From NCBI GenBank assembly GCA_013288905.1, contig JABDAW010000008.1, forward strand, positions 1 through 39,675: 39,675 nucleotides of DNA. The letters run 5' to 3'. Positions 25,507 to 35,461 of this stretch are shown one piece after another; the stretch's first letter is position 1; each line of letters begins with the position of its first letter. This DNA is from Bacteroidota bacterium (lineage in GTDB: Bacteria; Bacteroidota; Bacteroidia; AKYH767-A; JABDAW01). Both the position numbers and the translations under genes were made by a program. The notes under the pieces were generated by a model. That model was not told where the DNA came from. It did not search any database and saw only the letters and a list, made by a program, of their open reading frames with translations.

Positions 25507-28500
25507 TTATCGTATTAAAGTCAAAAAACCTTTATTATTATATGGGCTTCCATAGAAATCATTTGCATTGAAGATATAATAATAGGTGCCATCGGGACAT
25601 TCTCCGCCTGTATTATTGAGCAATCCATTCCATTTAATATTATTGTTATTGCTTTCAAAAACCTTCAATCCCCATCTGTCAAAAATAATCAGATGATAAT
25701 TTTCATAACCCTCCGCCACAAGATTAAAGAAATCATTCTTTCCATCGCCATTAGGGGAGAAGGTATTGGGGACATAGAGATTACAGGAATCTACAACAAT
25801 TTCAACAGTCATGGAGTCTGGAGCATTGTAGCAGCGGGTATTGTAATTGGAAACAACGAGTGTAATATGATAGGTTCCAGAATCAAAATATATTACCGGA
25901 GGAGGATTTGATGTATCAATAGATTCACCATTGCCAAAGTTCCAGTAATAATTTGAACCATTCGTGCTGCTGTTGGTGATATTGACAATTAAAGGAGTGC
26001 AGCCTGACATAGGGCTTACACTGAATTTACTGGTAACCTTGATGGGATCGGCAACGAGAATATATTCCGTCTTTACTGTACTGTCGGTATATACACCACA
26101 AATTGATGTATCATTAATCATGACCAATGTTACAGTGAATTCACCCGAATCGGTATAGGTATGAGTTGCATTAAATGAATTCGCGGTGGTACTGTCGCCA
26201 AATCGCCATAAATAATTCGTAGCATCTGATCCGTTATTACTGAAGTTGATGGTCAATGGATTGCATCCCTGGAAAGTATCAGAAGTAAATGGGCTGGTCA
26301 CAACAGGATGATTGATTACAGAAATTGAATTGTAATGCACAGTATCATTGCATCCGCCGGCACCATAAGCAATTAAAGTAACCGGATAAACTCCTGCATT
26401 TGAATAAGTGTCAGAACCATTAGTAGAAGTGCTGTGATTACCATCTCCGAAATCCCATGAATAAGAAATCGCATTGGTACTGGTGTTGTTAAAAGTAACC
26501 AGGAATGGAGCACATCCCAAGAGACTATCTGGTGTGAAGTGGGCAATAGCCTGAGCATTTACTGTAATATAATTTGTTTGTGTGCTCGAATCCTTAACTA
26601 CCCCGCATAATGAAGAATCTGTTGTATATAAAGTTACCGAATATATTCCGGTGGTATATATATGTGATGGGTTAGCCGCTGTATCCGTAGTATTATCACC
26701 AAACTTCCAGTAATAATTTATTCCGCTGGTACTTGAATTATTAAAAGTAACTGACAAAGGATTGCAGCCTGACAAAGGATTTGCTGTGAATGATGTGGTA
26801 ACAACAGGCAACGTATCTACTATAATCGAACTGAAATGAGCGGTATCATTGCATCCATTCGCACCATACCCGATGACTGTCACAGTATAGGTCCCTGTAT
26901 TATGATAAGTATAATCAGGCTTTGGAATAGTTGATGTTCCTCCATCGCCGAAAGTCCAGTAATAAGATGTAACGCCAGTATCACTTTCATCGAAATGAAC
27001 AAACAATGGAGAACATCCATGCGTAGTATCTGGCAGGATAGTAATATGAGCATCAGGTAAAACATGAATATAATTAGTCAGAACAGTGGTATCCGAGCCG
27101 GGACCGCATGTGGAACTATTAATAGTAATGAGCGTAACAGAAAAGTATCCGGTATCGGTGTAAGTATGCGTGGGATTAGAAGATGTGCTCGAATCATTGT
27201 CACCAAAACTCCAGATATAGTTAGTGCCATTGACACTGTTATTTTGAAAAGTAACTGTAAGCGGATTACATCCACTCAAAGGGATTGCATTGAAAGCACT
27301 TACAACAGGACCACCATTGCCTGAAAGAATCGGGCAGGTGGAATCGACAACGAATTTCCACATGTCGTTATAAAAACCATTATAACCTCCAAACATCCAT
27401 AAATTGTTTGAAAGATCTTTAAAACCAAGAGCACCCCATCTGTTACCTGGGGTATTTGTAGGACTTGGAATATTTAGTGTTCCCCAATTAGGTACACCAG
27501 ATGTATTTGCAGTACCATTCATACAAGTCCATTGTAATGTTGAAACACTGAAGTTCCACATATCATTTGTAGATGAGCCATAATTCACAAAATTATCGCA
27601 TCCCAGTGTCCAACAGGCACGATCCTCGTACCTGCTACTTGGACGATAGCCCGTGTCAGGAACACAATTAGCACCGCTATCACCTGCGTCATTTGTTGTA
27701 TTTGGACCACTCATCCAGGTCCATTCATTTGTAGAAATATTAAACCTCCACATATCATTGAAATCTCCTGAAGCTGTTCCACCGAATAACCAAAGATCTC
27801 CACTTGTAGATTTCCATGCAGCATAACTTCTTCTTCCTCCTGGAAAGTTTGCTGGGTCAGGAACTTCTATTATTCCATAAACTGGAGGTGCACTTGCAGT
27901 GGTCGAACCACTCATCCATGCCCATTCGTTAGTTGCTATATTATACATCCATAAATCAGATCCTAAAGTTCCAGAATTCAGATACCCGCCATACATCCAA
28001 AGATTACCATTATCATCTGTCCAGGAAGCATTGCTTTCACATCTGCCACCTGGGGTATTGCCTGGCGCAGGTATGCCCATAGTTCCATAAACTGGTGCTG
28101 GAGAATAAATATCAGATCCATTTTCCCAAGTCCATTCGTTAGTAGTTATATTATACATCCACATGTCGCCCATATTTCCAGCCAATGCATCTGACGCATC
28201 ATATCCATAACCTCCATATATCCATAAATTGTTGTTGTTATCAACCCAACTTATAACTCCATAACCCCTACCACCAGGATTGTTTGCGGCATTAGGAACA
28301 TTAATAGTTCCATAAACACCATTTTGATTGTTAATTCCAGGTCCTTTTATCCAAGCCCATTGATTAGTTGCTGGATTGAATTCCCAAAGATCTCCATAAT
28401 AAACTGAACCTATTGGATAGCCTAATCCTGCCATAACCCAAAAGTTACCTTGTTGGTCGGTGAATTGACACCCTTCATAATTATTTGGAGGAGTGTTCGC

Positions 28501-28641
28501 AGCAGCAAAAACTCCTTGAGTTCCATAAACTCCTGCGGCATTTATTGTATTGCTTCCATTCATCCAAGTCCATTGCCCTTGTTGGCAATAGCTGCTGATG
28601 GTGATTAGCCAAATTGCAAAGAGGGTTATTATTCTTTTCAT
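25507..28641 (-). CDS. Kelch-like plus PKD-repeat protein with gliding motility-associated/T9SS type B C-terminal sorting domain
   Basis: Repeated DLWMYNIATNEWAWMSG kelch-like blocks, several FSFGDG-type PKD domains, C-terminal VPNTFSPNGDGKNDFFN...IFDRWGLKVFES...DGTYYYIF. Confidence 0.95.
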   Translation of the reverse strand: MKRIITLFAIWLITISSYCQQGQWTWMNGSNTINAAGVYGTQGVFAAANTPPNNYEGCQFTDQQGNFWVMAGLGYPIGSVYYGDLWEFNPATNQWAWIKGPGINNQNGVYGTINVPNAANNPGGRGYGVISWVDNNNNLWIYGGYGYDASDALAGNMGDMWMYNITTNEWTWENGSDIYSPAPVYGTMGIPAPGNTPGGRCESNASWTDDNGNLWMYGGYLNSGTLGSDLWMYNIATNEWAWMSGSTTASAPPVYGIIEVPDPANFPGGRRSYAAWKSTSGDLWLFGGTASGDFNDMWRFNISTNEWTWMSGPNTTNDAGDSGANCVPDTGYRPSSRYEDRACWTLGCDNFVNYGSSTNDMWNFSVSTLQWTCMNGTANTSGVPNWGTLNIPSPTNTPGNRWGALGFKDLSNNLWMFGGYNGFYNDMWKFVVDSTCPILSGNGGPVVSAFNAIPLSGCNPLTVTFQNNSVNGTNYIWSFGDNDSSTSSNPTHTYTDTGYFSVTLITINSSTCGPGSDTTVLTNYIHVLPDAHITILPDTTHGCSPLFVHFDESDTGVTSYYWTFGDGGTSTIPKPDYTYHNTGTYTVTVIGYGANGCNDTAHFSSIIVDTLPVVTTSFTANPLSGCNPLSVTFNNSSTSGINYYWKFGDNTTDTAANPSHIYTTGIYSVTLYTTDSSLCGVVKDSSTQTNYITVNAQAIAHFTPDSLLGCAPFLVTFNNTSTNAISYSWDFGDGNHSTSTNGSDTYSNAGVYPVTLIAYGAGGCNDTVHYNSISVINHPVVTSPFTSDTFQGCNPLTINFSNNGSDATNYLWRFGDSTTANSFNATHTYTDSGEFTVTLVMINDTSICGVYTDSTVKTEYILVADPIKVTSKFSVSPMSGCTPLIVNITNSSTNGSNYYWNFGNGESIDTSNPPPVIYFDSGTYHITLVVSNYNTRCYNAPDSMTVEIVVDSCNLYVPNTFSPNGDGKNDFFNLVAEGYENYHLIIFDRWGLKVFESNNNNIKWNGLLNNTGGECPDGTYYYIFNANDFYGSPYNNKGFLTLIR

Positions 28642-28755
28642 AGCTTAAATTTTTAATTTGAGTACAAAATTAGATAAAATAGTTGAGACAGCAAAAAATA
28701 TCGAAGGTAAATACTTAAGCCTATCAAAATTTCTCCCCAGTTTGTTGCGGATGTA

Positions 28756-28764
28756 TATCTTTGC
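28756..28764 (+). promoter_or_regulatory. -7 promoter-like motif upstream of array 3
   Basis: TATCTTTGC about 160 nt before the array core. Confidence 0.4.
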
Positions 28765-28904
28765 CGAATTGAAAAATAAAATGAAACTCTTAAAATCTCT
28801 TATTTCCTTCCCAAAAAAGTTCGATTCAAAAAAATCACCGTTTTGGATGCTCTTTTTGGATTATTTTAGCTTTTTACAATATAGAATTGCTCAAAAGTTT
28901 GCTC

Positions 28905-29175
28905 TGCTGCCGTTCAAAATTGATCTGTCCGAGACTACCGGACAACTGAATAAGCTCCTTATGGAGATGAATATGTCGCAAAACCAACTGAATGAACGAC
29001 AAATGCAACTGAATAAGTCATTCCAGGTACTGGTTAAACGAAAAATGTTCCTGCTTTCAGCATATATTCAGTTAGTTTTGCGATATATTCATCTACATAC
29101 ACGACAATTTCAATTGTCCGGTAGTCTCGGACAATCCATATTATATGGATTATTCCTAATTAAGATCAAGTTTTA
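28905..29175. repeat. 21-bp period array 3, arranged as a long imperfect inverted repeat
   Basis: 20-bp perfect outer arms TGTCCGAGACTACCGGACAA (28926-28945) / 29114-29133; CAACTGAAT starts at 28943, 28985, 29006 (42 and 21 nt apart); inner arms TCGCAAAACcAACTGAAT / ATTCAGTTaGTTTTGCGA. Confidence 0.85.
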
Positions 29176-29199
29176 AGACATTTTTAATCACCAAAAACT

Positions 29200-29892
29200 A
29201 TGGCAAGAAGGAATTGGATGCCTCGAAGTATCCCCGCAAGAGCAAGATTATTGGCACATCTTGATGAAAATTTAAAGTACTATAAGGATGATTTAAACAT
29301 CTCTCAAGATAACTTGGACAGGCTGCATAAATGCAACCTGATATTCGCATATTTCATAAAAAACAAGAAAAATGTAACGTCATTTCTTAAAGCCTGGAAT
29401 AGTTATTTCAATGATTTGAATGAAGGCAAAAAAGGGCTTTCGATGGATATAATTCCGACCCTTGCAGACCTTGGTGCCGCGCCGGAAATAGTGCCATCAA
29501 ATATATTTGGATTCATCAGGCAGCTACGCAGGACCTCAATGCTTCAGGATAAATATACCTTCGGTACGGGGCTTGCCTTGATGTTTTATGGTACTGAAAT
29601 TAATTTCAAGAAGGATGCCTACAAACCGACAATAAAAGTTATCGTCAGGGGGAATAAAATCAAAATTATCACATCGGTTATTGATGTCAAAATTCATCAC
29701 ATATATTTGAAGATAGGAAAGAGCAAAAGCTTCGTGATTGGGCAGACAATCGTTTCTGCAAGCCTTGAATTTACGATACCTGTCAACACCAAAAATGTTG
29801 GAATCCCTGTATCAATAAAATTAATCGGAGTGATCCATAGCAATGAAATCGGAAAACACTCTGACACCGTCGAGATCCTCTACCGATCATGA
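29200..29892 (+). CDS. Hypothetical protein
   Basis: 230-aa ORF with ATG; no confident family recognised. Confidence 0.75.
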   Translation: MARRNWMPRSIPARARLLAHLDENLKYYKDDLNISQDNLDRLHKCNLIFAYFIKNKKNVTSFLKAWNSYFNDLNEGKKGLSMDIIPTLADLGAAPEIVPSNIFGFIRQLRRTSMLQDKYTFGTGLALMFYGTEINFKKDAYKPTIKVIVRGNKIKIITSVIDVKIHHIYLKIGKSKSFVIGQTIVSASLEFTIPVNTKNVGIPVSIKLIGVIHSNEIGKHSDTVEILYRS

Positions 29893-29907
29893 TTAAAGCG
29901 AATTAAT

Positions 29908-31839
29908 ATGTTACAAATTATAATAACATATTTCATCGTTGCATTGATGGCAGCATCATTGTTTTATATCCTCGGCGGAATATTTTTTAATGCAATGAAG
30001 ATAAGTTTGGAAGGAGCTTATCTTAAACTATTTGCACATCTTTTATGTGGAATATTTGTAACAGTATTTCTGTATTCATTCATCATAACCCGCGGTATCA
30101 CTGTGAATATAGGTTTAATAATACCCTTTGGAATATTAGTTTCAATGGTATATAAAGTTCATGATAAGAGAGAAAGATTACCTGACACTTTAGCAATGAA
30201 TTATAAAATCATTCTGCTTAGTGTAATACTGATTCTATTGGTTTGTGGCTATAGTTTTTCATTTCTATTGGATGGAAATACGCATCAACTCCTACCACCC
30301 GAAAGAGATAAAGTATTTTATGCAAGAGTAGCAGACTACCTGAATAATCAAGGCATTGAGAGCAATTTTCTAAATTACTATGGAATGAATCAGCCTTCAC
30401 CTTTTCATTATTTTGAAATCTGGATAGCAGCTTTTATTGAAAAAGTTTCAGGATTGAATACCTTACTGATACAAGAACTTATAGTAAATAGTATTCTCTT
30501 CCTGATACTTTATTCAGGAGCACTTGCTTTGATTAATTTATATAAACGAATCACAATTTATGATCTTTTTATCTGTCTTTCGATTCCCTTTTTTATGGGA
30601 ATAAAGTTCTTTTTTCTGCCTCAAGCCTTGCTTCACCACATAGATAGTTTCTTTTTCCTGAATCCAATCCTAAGACATAAATATTTTGTGGTAAGCATCC
30701 TGTTTCTTGCCTCATCTATTCTCTTTTTAAAGAACAGAAATGATCTTGCATTATTGATATTATTGATAGGATGCTACTTTAACTTCTCTTTAATAGCAAG
30801 TGTTCCCATCACAGTTATCATTTTGTGCTTTCTAATAAAAGTTGATAATAAAATAAAGATCTTAGTGGCAGCAATAATGACTCCTGCATTCATTTTATTG
30901 TTTTATCATTTCAATAATACCACCAAAATGATGATTGATAATCCGTCATTATTATTCTTAATACAAGATTCTTTTTCTTCAATGGCAAATCTTAAAATCG
31001 TAATCAATAATACCGCAAAAAGCATAACAGAAGTGATTCTTATATTTCTTCCTTTTGCACTCCTTCTTTTCTTTCTCTTAAGAGCAGAAAGGCTTTATTC
31101 AAAAGGATTAAAGGCAATACTGATAACAGTGTTTATTCTTTTTATTCTATCAGCTTTTGAATGGTCTTTATTCAATAAAAAATTAGATTCAATACAGGTC
31201 TTTGATAATATATCTATCCCTTTAGTAGGAATAACAGCCTTTATAATCATTGCACTTATTATTGCCCAAACAAAAACCATTTTTAGATTAACTTCTTATA
31301 TAATCATTGCGGCATGGGGCATTGCATGCTTCAATAAAACAAATGCACAACTTAATGTAACCAAGGAAAAGGAAATTAATTACTACTCTCCTGAATATTT
31401 ATCAGCAGTAAAAAGCAAACTATTATCATTAAATAATAAAGGAGGAAGTCTTATGAATGTTGAAGGTCATTATACTTTCGTAAGTACCTTGTTTATGGCA
31501 TACTCATATAAGAATTATCTTGCCTTAATGAAGAATAATATCAACATAACATTGCTCCAAAGCACTATGGATATTGATCTTCCAGATGAAAGTATCTATC
31601 GAAAACAAATACTGGAACTACAGAAAAGAGAAGTATTCAATAATTATATCATCCATCAAAAAGAGAAGAATGAATTCTTTTCAGAAGAACAAAGCAGAGT
31701 GGATTTTATAAAAGAAAACCATCTTGAATACATCATAGCAGATAATGATGTGGAGATAGATTCCTCTATTCAAAAAATGACAGAAGAAGCAATAGTTGAT
31801 AAGCTGTCCGGCGAACGTTTTATAGTTCTTAAAAGATAA
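29908..31839 (+). CDS. Polytopic membrane protein, possibly GT-C-like
   Basis: 643 aa with many predicted TM segments and a C-terminal soluble region; GT-C assignment tentative. Confidence 0.8.
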   Translation: MLQIIITYFIVALMAASLFYILGGIFFNAMKISLEGAYLKLFAHLLCGIFVTVFLYSFIITRGITVNIGLIIPFGILVSMVYKVHDKRERLPDTLAMNYKIILLSVILILLVCGYSFSFLLDGNTHQLLPPERDKVFYARVADYLNNQGIESNFLNYYGMNQPSPFHYFEIWIAAFIEKVSGLNTLLIQELIVNSILFLILYSGALALINLYKRITIYDLFICLSIPFFMGIKFFFLPQALLHHIDSFFFLNPILRHKYFVVSILFLASSILFLKNRNDLALLILLIGCYFNFSLIASVPITVIILCFLIKVDNKIKILVAAIMTPAFILLFYHFNNTTKMMIDNPSLLFLIQDSFSSMANLKIVINNTAKSITEVILIFLPFALLLFFLLRAERLYSKGLKAILITVFILFILSAFEWSLFNKKLDSIQVFDNISIPLVGITAFIIIALIIAQTKTIFRLTSYIIIAAWGIACFNKTNAQLNVTKEKEINYYSPEYLSAVKSKLLSLNNKGGSLMNVEGHYTFVSTLFMAYSYKNYLALMKNNINITLLQSTMDIDLPDESIYRKQILELQKREVFNNYIIHQKEKNEFFSEEQSRVDFIKENHLEYIIADNDVEIDSSIQKMTEEAIVDKLSGERFIVLKR

Positions 31840-31840
31840 C

Positions 31841-31849
31841 TATGTTTGC
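31841..31849 (+). promoter_or_regulatory. Bacteroidota -7 element
   Basis: TATGTTTGC shortly upstream of the 31870 start. Confidence 0.45.
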
Positions 31850-31869
31850 ATCCATAAAAAACAAATAAA

Positions 31870-32286
31870 ATGATAACGGAACATAAGAAATATACAGTAG
31901 AGATAGAAAAAACTTATATAGCTTCACGCAAGAAGATTCGCGGATTATTTAAAGATAAAACCATTTTAAAGTTCACCGGAGCGGATAAAATAGAAGGAGA
32001 ATTCAAAACAGGAAGTGAGTTTAAATTATCATTCAAGGGTCGCGGAAAAATTATAGTGCATGTTATCTATTTTGTAAAAGGGCGTATCTGTTTATTATGG
32101 AATGTAAAGGGTTTTAATCTTCCAGAAGAATATTCATCAGTATATATTTATCTTGAAAAGAAAGGAAAGAAATGTCTCTTGACTTTAATTCATGAAGACA
32201 TCCTGCTTGAAGAATCCGCAAAGCTAAAAGACAAGGCTTGGACAGAGATTCTGGAAGATTTAGATAAGGAATTGAAGAAGGTTTGA
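31870..32286 (+). CDS. SRPBCC/AHSA1-like protein
   Basis: 138 aa: IASRKKIRGLFKDKTILKFTGADKIEGEFKTGSEFKLSF...VLLTLIHE-like fold pattern. Confidence 0.6.
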   Translation: MITEHKKYTVEIEKTYIASRKKIRGLFKDKTILKFTGADKIEGEFKTGSEFKLSFKGRGKIIVHVIYFVKGRICLLWNVKGFNLPEEYSSVYIYLEKKGKKCLLTLIHEDILLEESAKLKDKAWTEILEDLDKELKKV

Positions 32287-32319
32287 TTGGATTTATCAAT
32301 CCCTTTCATGCCTTATTTA

Positions 32320-32328
32320 TATGTTTGC
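32320..32328 (+). promoter_or_regulatory. Bacteroidota -7 element for the first lepB
   Basis: TATGTTTGC about 57 nt upstream of the ATG. Confidence 0.5.
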
Positions 32329-32384
32329 ATCCTTGATTATAATTTTATATATTGATTCTCGTTATAAGCCCTTAAATTTAAACT

Positions 32385-33854
32385 ATGAAAAAAATTCTTG
32401 CAAGACTTAACAACAGACAGAAAGCTTGGTTCTGGACTTTTACCATCGGTAATGCTTTATTCTTTCTATTCATCCTTATTTTAGCTGGAGCCGACTTTAT
32501 TAATGCGCTTGCTTTGTTGCTCATCACGCAATTCTTGGTTGTGGCATATTATATGAGTATCCGTAATGATAAGAAGAAAGGCGTTGCCCGCGAATGGTTT
32601 GATGCCATTGTGTTTGCTGTGGTTGCTGCGACGATTATCAGAGCATTTTTCCTGGAGGCTTTTACTATCCCTACCTCTTCTGAAGAAAAGACTTTGATGA
32701 TTGGTGATTTTCTTTTTGTAAGCAAATCAAGTTATGGAGCAAGGCTTCCTATGACTCCAATTGCTTTCCCTTTTGCTCATCATACCATGCCTGTTATTGG
32801 CGGCAAGGCATATATTGAATGGCCTAAGATTCCTTATTACCGCCTTCCCGGTTTTGGAAAGATTCAAAACTATGATGCAGTTGTTTTTAATTATCCAGAC
32901 GGCGATACTGTTGCATTGAATGCCCAGGATCAGAGCTATTATCAACTCTGTCGCGACTATGGAAGAGACAATGTTTGGAAAGATGATCAGATGAATCCGC
33001 AAACAGGACAGTCTTATTTTGGTAAGGTTGTGGCTCGTCCTGTTGATAAACGTGAAAATTATATTAAGCGTTGCGTTGCCATCGCTGGAGATACTATATT
33101 AATCAGGCATAAAGATGTTTTTATTAATAGCAAGCCATCTCTTAATGTTGGTACGATTCAATACAATTATTTAGTGCGAACTGACGGCAGTCAAATCAAT
33201 CAAAACATCCTTGAGAAGTTTGATATTACAGAACAAGTTCGCCAAGCTCCAAATGGAGATTATGAAGTTTTTATTCCTAATAATAAACTGGAAGATTTTA
33301 AACAAATAAGTATTATAAAATCTGTAAAACCCTTGGTTGAAGACAGTGGAGTTTATTCTTCGCGCATTTTTCCTCATAGTAAATCTTATGCCTGGAATGT
33401 TGATAATTTTGGACCTTTGGTAATTCCCAAAGAAGGCATGACTGTTGCCATTGACACTACTAATATTGTTTTATATGATAGAATAATAGGGGTCTATGAA
33501 CACAATGATTTGAAGGTTCAAGAGGGTAAAGTTTTTATTAATGGAAAGGAAGCCCATTCTTATACTTTCAAGATGAATTATTATTGGATGATGGGCGATA
33601 ATCGTCACAACTCCGCGGACTCTCGTTACTGGGGTTTTGTACCTCAAGACCATATTGTTGGTAAGGCTGTATTTGTATGGATGTCTTTGAAAGAGAACAC
33701 AGATATTTCTCATAAGTTTCGCTGGAATCGTTTCTTTACTTTTGTGCATCCTTATGGATTATCGAGGTCTTATTTAATTCCATTTCTTATTATCTTAGCT
33801 TCTATCTTTATTGCCTCTTATCTTTATGGCAGAAGGAAAAAGCATCATCGTTAA
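32385..33854 (+). CDS. lepB: Signal peptidase I (paralogue 1)
   Basis: TIPTSSEEKTLMIGDFLFVSK (Ser region), KRENYIKRCVAIAGD (Lys region), MMGDNRHNSADSRYWGFVPQDHIVGKA. Confidence 0.95.
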   Translation: MKKILARLNNRQKAWFWTFTIGNALFFLFILILAGADFINALALLLITQFLVVAYYMSIRNDKKKGVAREWFDAIVFAVVAATIIRAFFLEAFTIPTSSEEKTLMIGDFLFVSKSSYGARLPMTPIAFPFAHHTMPVIGGKAYIEWPKIPYYRLPGFGKIQNYDAVVFNYPDGDTVALNAQDQSYYQLCRDYGRDNVWKDDQMNPQTGQSYFGKVVARPVDKRENYIKRCVAIAGDTILIRHKDVFINSKPSLNVGTIQYNYLVRTDGSQINQNILEKFDITEQVRQAPNGDYEVFIPNNKLEDFKQISIIKSVKPLVEDSGVYSSRIFPHSKSYAWNVDNFGPLVIPKEGMTVAIDTTNIVLYDRIIGVYEHNDLKVQEGKVFINGKEAHSYTFKMNYYWMMGDNRHNSADSRYWGFVPQDHIVGKAVFVWMSLKENTDISHKFRWNRFFTFVHPYGLSRSYLIPFLIILASIFIASYLYGRRKKHHR

Positions 33855-33953
33855 AGTTACCAAAAGGTATTGGTAATAAGTGATAATGTAGAATTCATTA
33901 TTCATAATAATCATTCTTAAAAGAAGAAAGAATAATATCAAAATCTCTTTTTA

Positions 33954-35201
33954 ATGATAAGGAAATTAAGAAGCCTGAACCGCCGTCAAAGAAGGAGATT
34001 TAAGATTCTTTCTTTAATTAATCTGGGGTTTCTTTTGATTCTTTTATTCGGTGCAAAAGCAATTGTTCTTAATGCAGTTTCAATTTTCCTTATCAATCAA
34101 TTCCTTATTACCATTTATCACCTTTCTCTTAATCCTGAAGGCTCAAGAACTACAGTTGGCGAGTGGTTTCATGCTATTCTGTTTGCTCTTGTTGCAGCTA
34201 TTATTCTTCGTTCTTTTGTTGTTGAAGCATTCACTATTCCTTCTTCTTCAATGGAGAAAACTTTGCTGATAGGCGATTTTATTTTTGTAAGCAAAATTAA
34301 TTATGGTCCCCGCATTCCTATGACTCCAGTTGCCTTTCCTTTCACTCATCATACGCTTCCATATAGAGGTTTGAAATCTTATACGGAATGGTTGAAGCTT
34401 CCTTACTGTAGATTGCCTGGTTTTACTCATATCAGGAACAATGATGTGGTAGTTTTTAATTACCCGATGGAAGACTTCCGCCCTGTTGATAAACGCGAAA
34501 ATTATATCAAAAGATGTGTCGCGATCCCAGGCGATGATTTCATGATTGTTCATGGAAATATTTACATCAATCATCGTCGGCTTCCCTTTCCTGATCATGC
34601 TTTGCAGACTTATCATATCAAAGCGGATGATGATACATACTTTCAGGACAGCATCAGGTATGTTGAGGCTTATTTACCGCAATTAGTTTCTAATAAAGGA
34701 GATTATTTAGTCCCTCTTTCCAAGATTGGTTTGGAGCAATTGCATTCCATTAAGTGCATTATAAATGTTGAGAGATTAAGCCCTGAAGAAATCAAACATT
34801 ACTATCAAACTTCGCTCTTTCCTTATGACAAATTTCATGACTGGCAGGTTGATGATTTCGGTCCGATAAAGATTCCCAAGATAGGCGATACTATCTATCT
34901 TGATCATTCTAATATTGCCATCTATCGCAGGATTATTGAATCTTATGAGGGTAATAAATTTGAAGAGAAGGATGATAAAATATTCATTAATGACAAAGAA
35001 ACTTCTATATATAAATTCAAGATGAATTATTACTTTATGATGGGCGACAACCGTTATAATTCGGAGGACTCTCGCTTCTGGGGATTCGTACCCGAAGACC
35101 ATATCGTAGGAAAAGCTTCCATGATTTGGATGTCTTGGGATAAGGAAGCAAAGGGGTTTTCAAGGATAAGATGGAATCGGTTGTTCCGATTTATCAATTA
35201 G
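33954..35201 (+). CDS. lepB: Signal peptidase I (paralogue 2)
   Basis: TIPSSSMEKTLLIGDFIFVSK, KRENYIKRCVAIPGD, MMGDNRYNSEDSRFWGFVPEDHIVGKA. Confidence 0.95.
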   Translation: MIRKLRSLNRRQRRRFKILSLINLGFLLILLFGAKAIVLNAVSIFLINQFLITIYHLSLNPEGSRTTVGEWFHAILFALVAAIILRSFVVEAFTIPSSSMEKTLLIGDFIFVSKINYGPRIPMTPVAFPFTHHTLPYRGLKSYTEWLKLPYCRLPGFTHIRNNDVVVFNYPMEDFRPVDKRENYIKRCVAIPGDDFMIVHGNIYINHRRLPFPDHALQTYHIKADDDTYFQDSIRYVEAYLPQLVSNKGDYLVPLSKIGLEQLHSIKCIINVERLSPEEIKHYYQTSLFPYDKFHDWQVDDFGPIKIPKIGDTIYLDHSNIAIYRRIIESYEGNKFEEKDDKIFINDKETSIYKFKMNYYFMMGDNRYNSEDSRFWGFVPEDHIVGKASMIWMSWDKEAKGFSRIRWNRLFRFIN

Positions 35202-35413
35202 GACAATTCTGAATTCATGATTCCATACACATGATTTTAAATTATTAAAACACCTGTTTTATCCGTGTCCTATTTTCCGAAGAACTCTAATGTCTTCCTT
35301 TTATGACATAGCTTTTTTTGAGGCAATGCAATAAAAGGAGTATCGAAACAATTTTAAATTACGAATTACGAAAATAAGAAGTGCTTTTCTCATAATTCGT
35401 AATTTGAAATTCG

Positions 35414-35422
35414 TATGTTTGC
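35414..35422 (+). promoter_or_regulatory. Bacteroidota -7 element
   Basis: TATGTTTGC upstream of the amidohydrolase-like gene. Confidence 0.5.
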
Positions 35423-35461
35423 AGCCAATAATTAATTTAATCATTCTTATAAAATTGAAAT

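Noticed and set aside
28658-29176. 172-aa ORF upstream of 29200
   Set aside because: Its second half is array 3, a 21-bp inverted repeat, and the start precedes a better promoter-like motif inside the ORF; coding status is doubtful, so it was not called as a CDS.
29908-31839. Specific glycosyltransferase assignment
   Set aside because: Only polytopic membrane topology and a loosely GT-C-like loop are visible; no diagnostic motif could be confirmed by eye.
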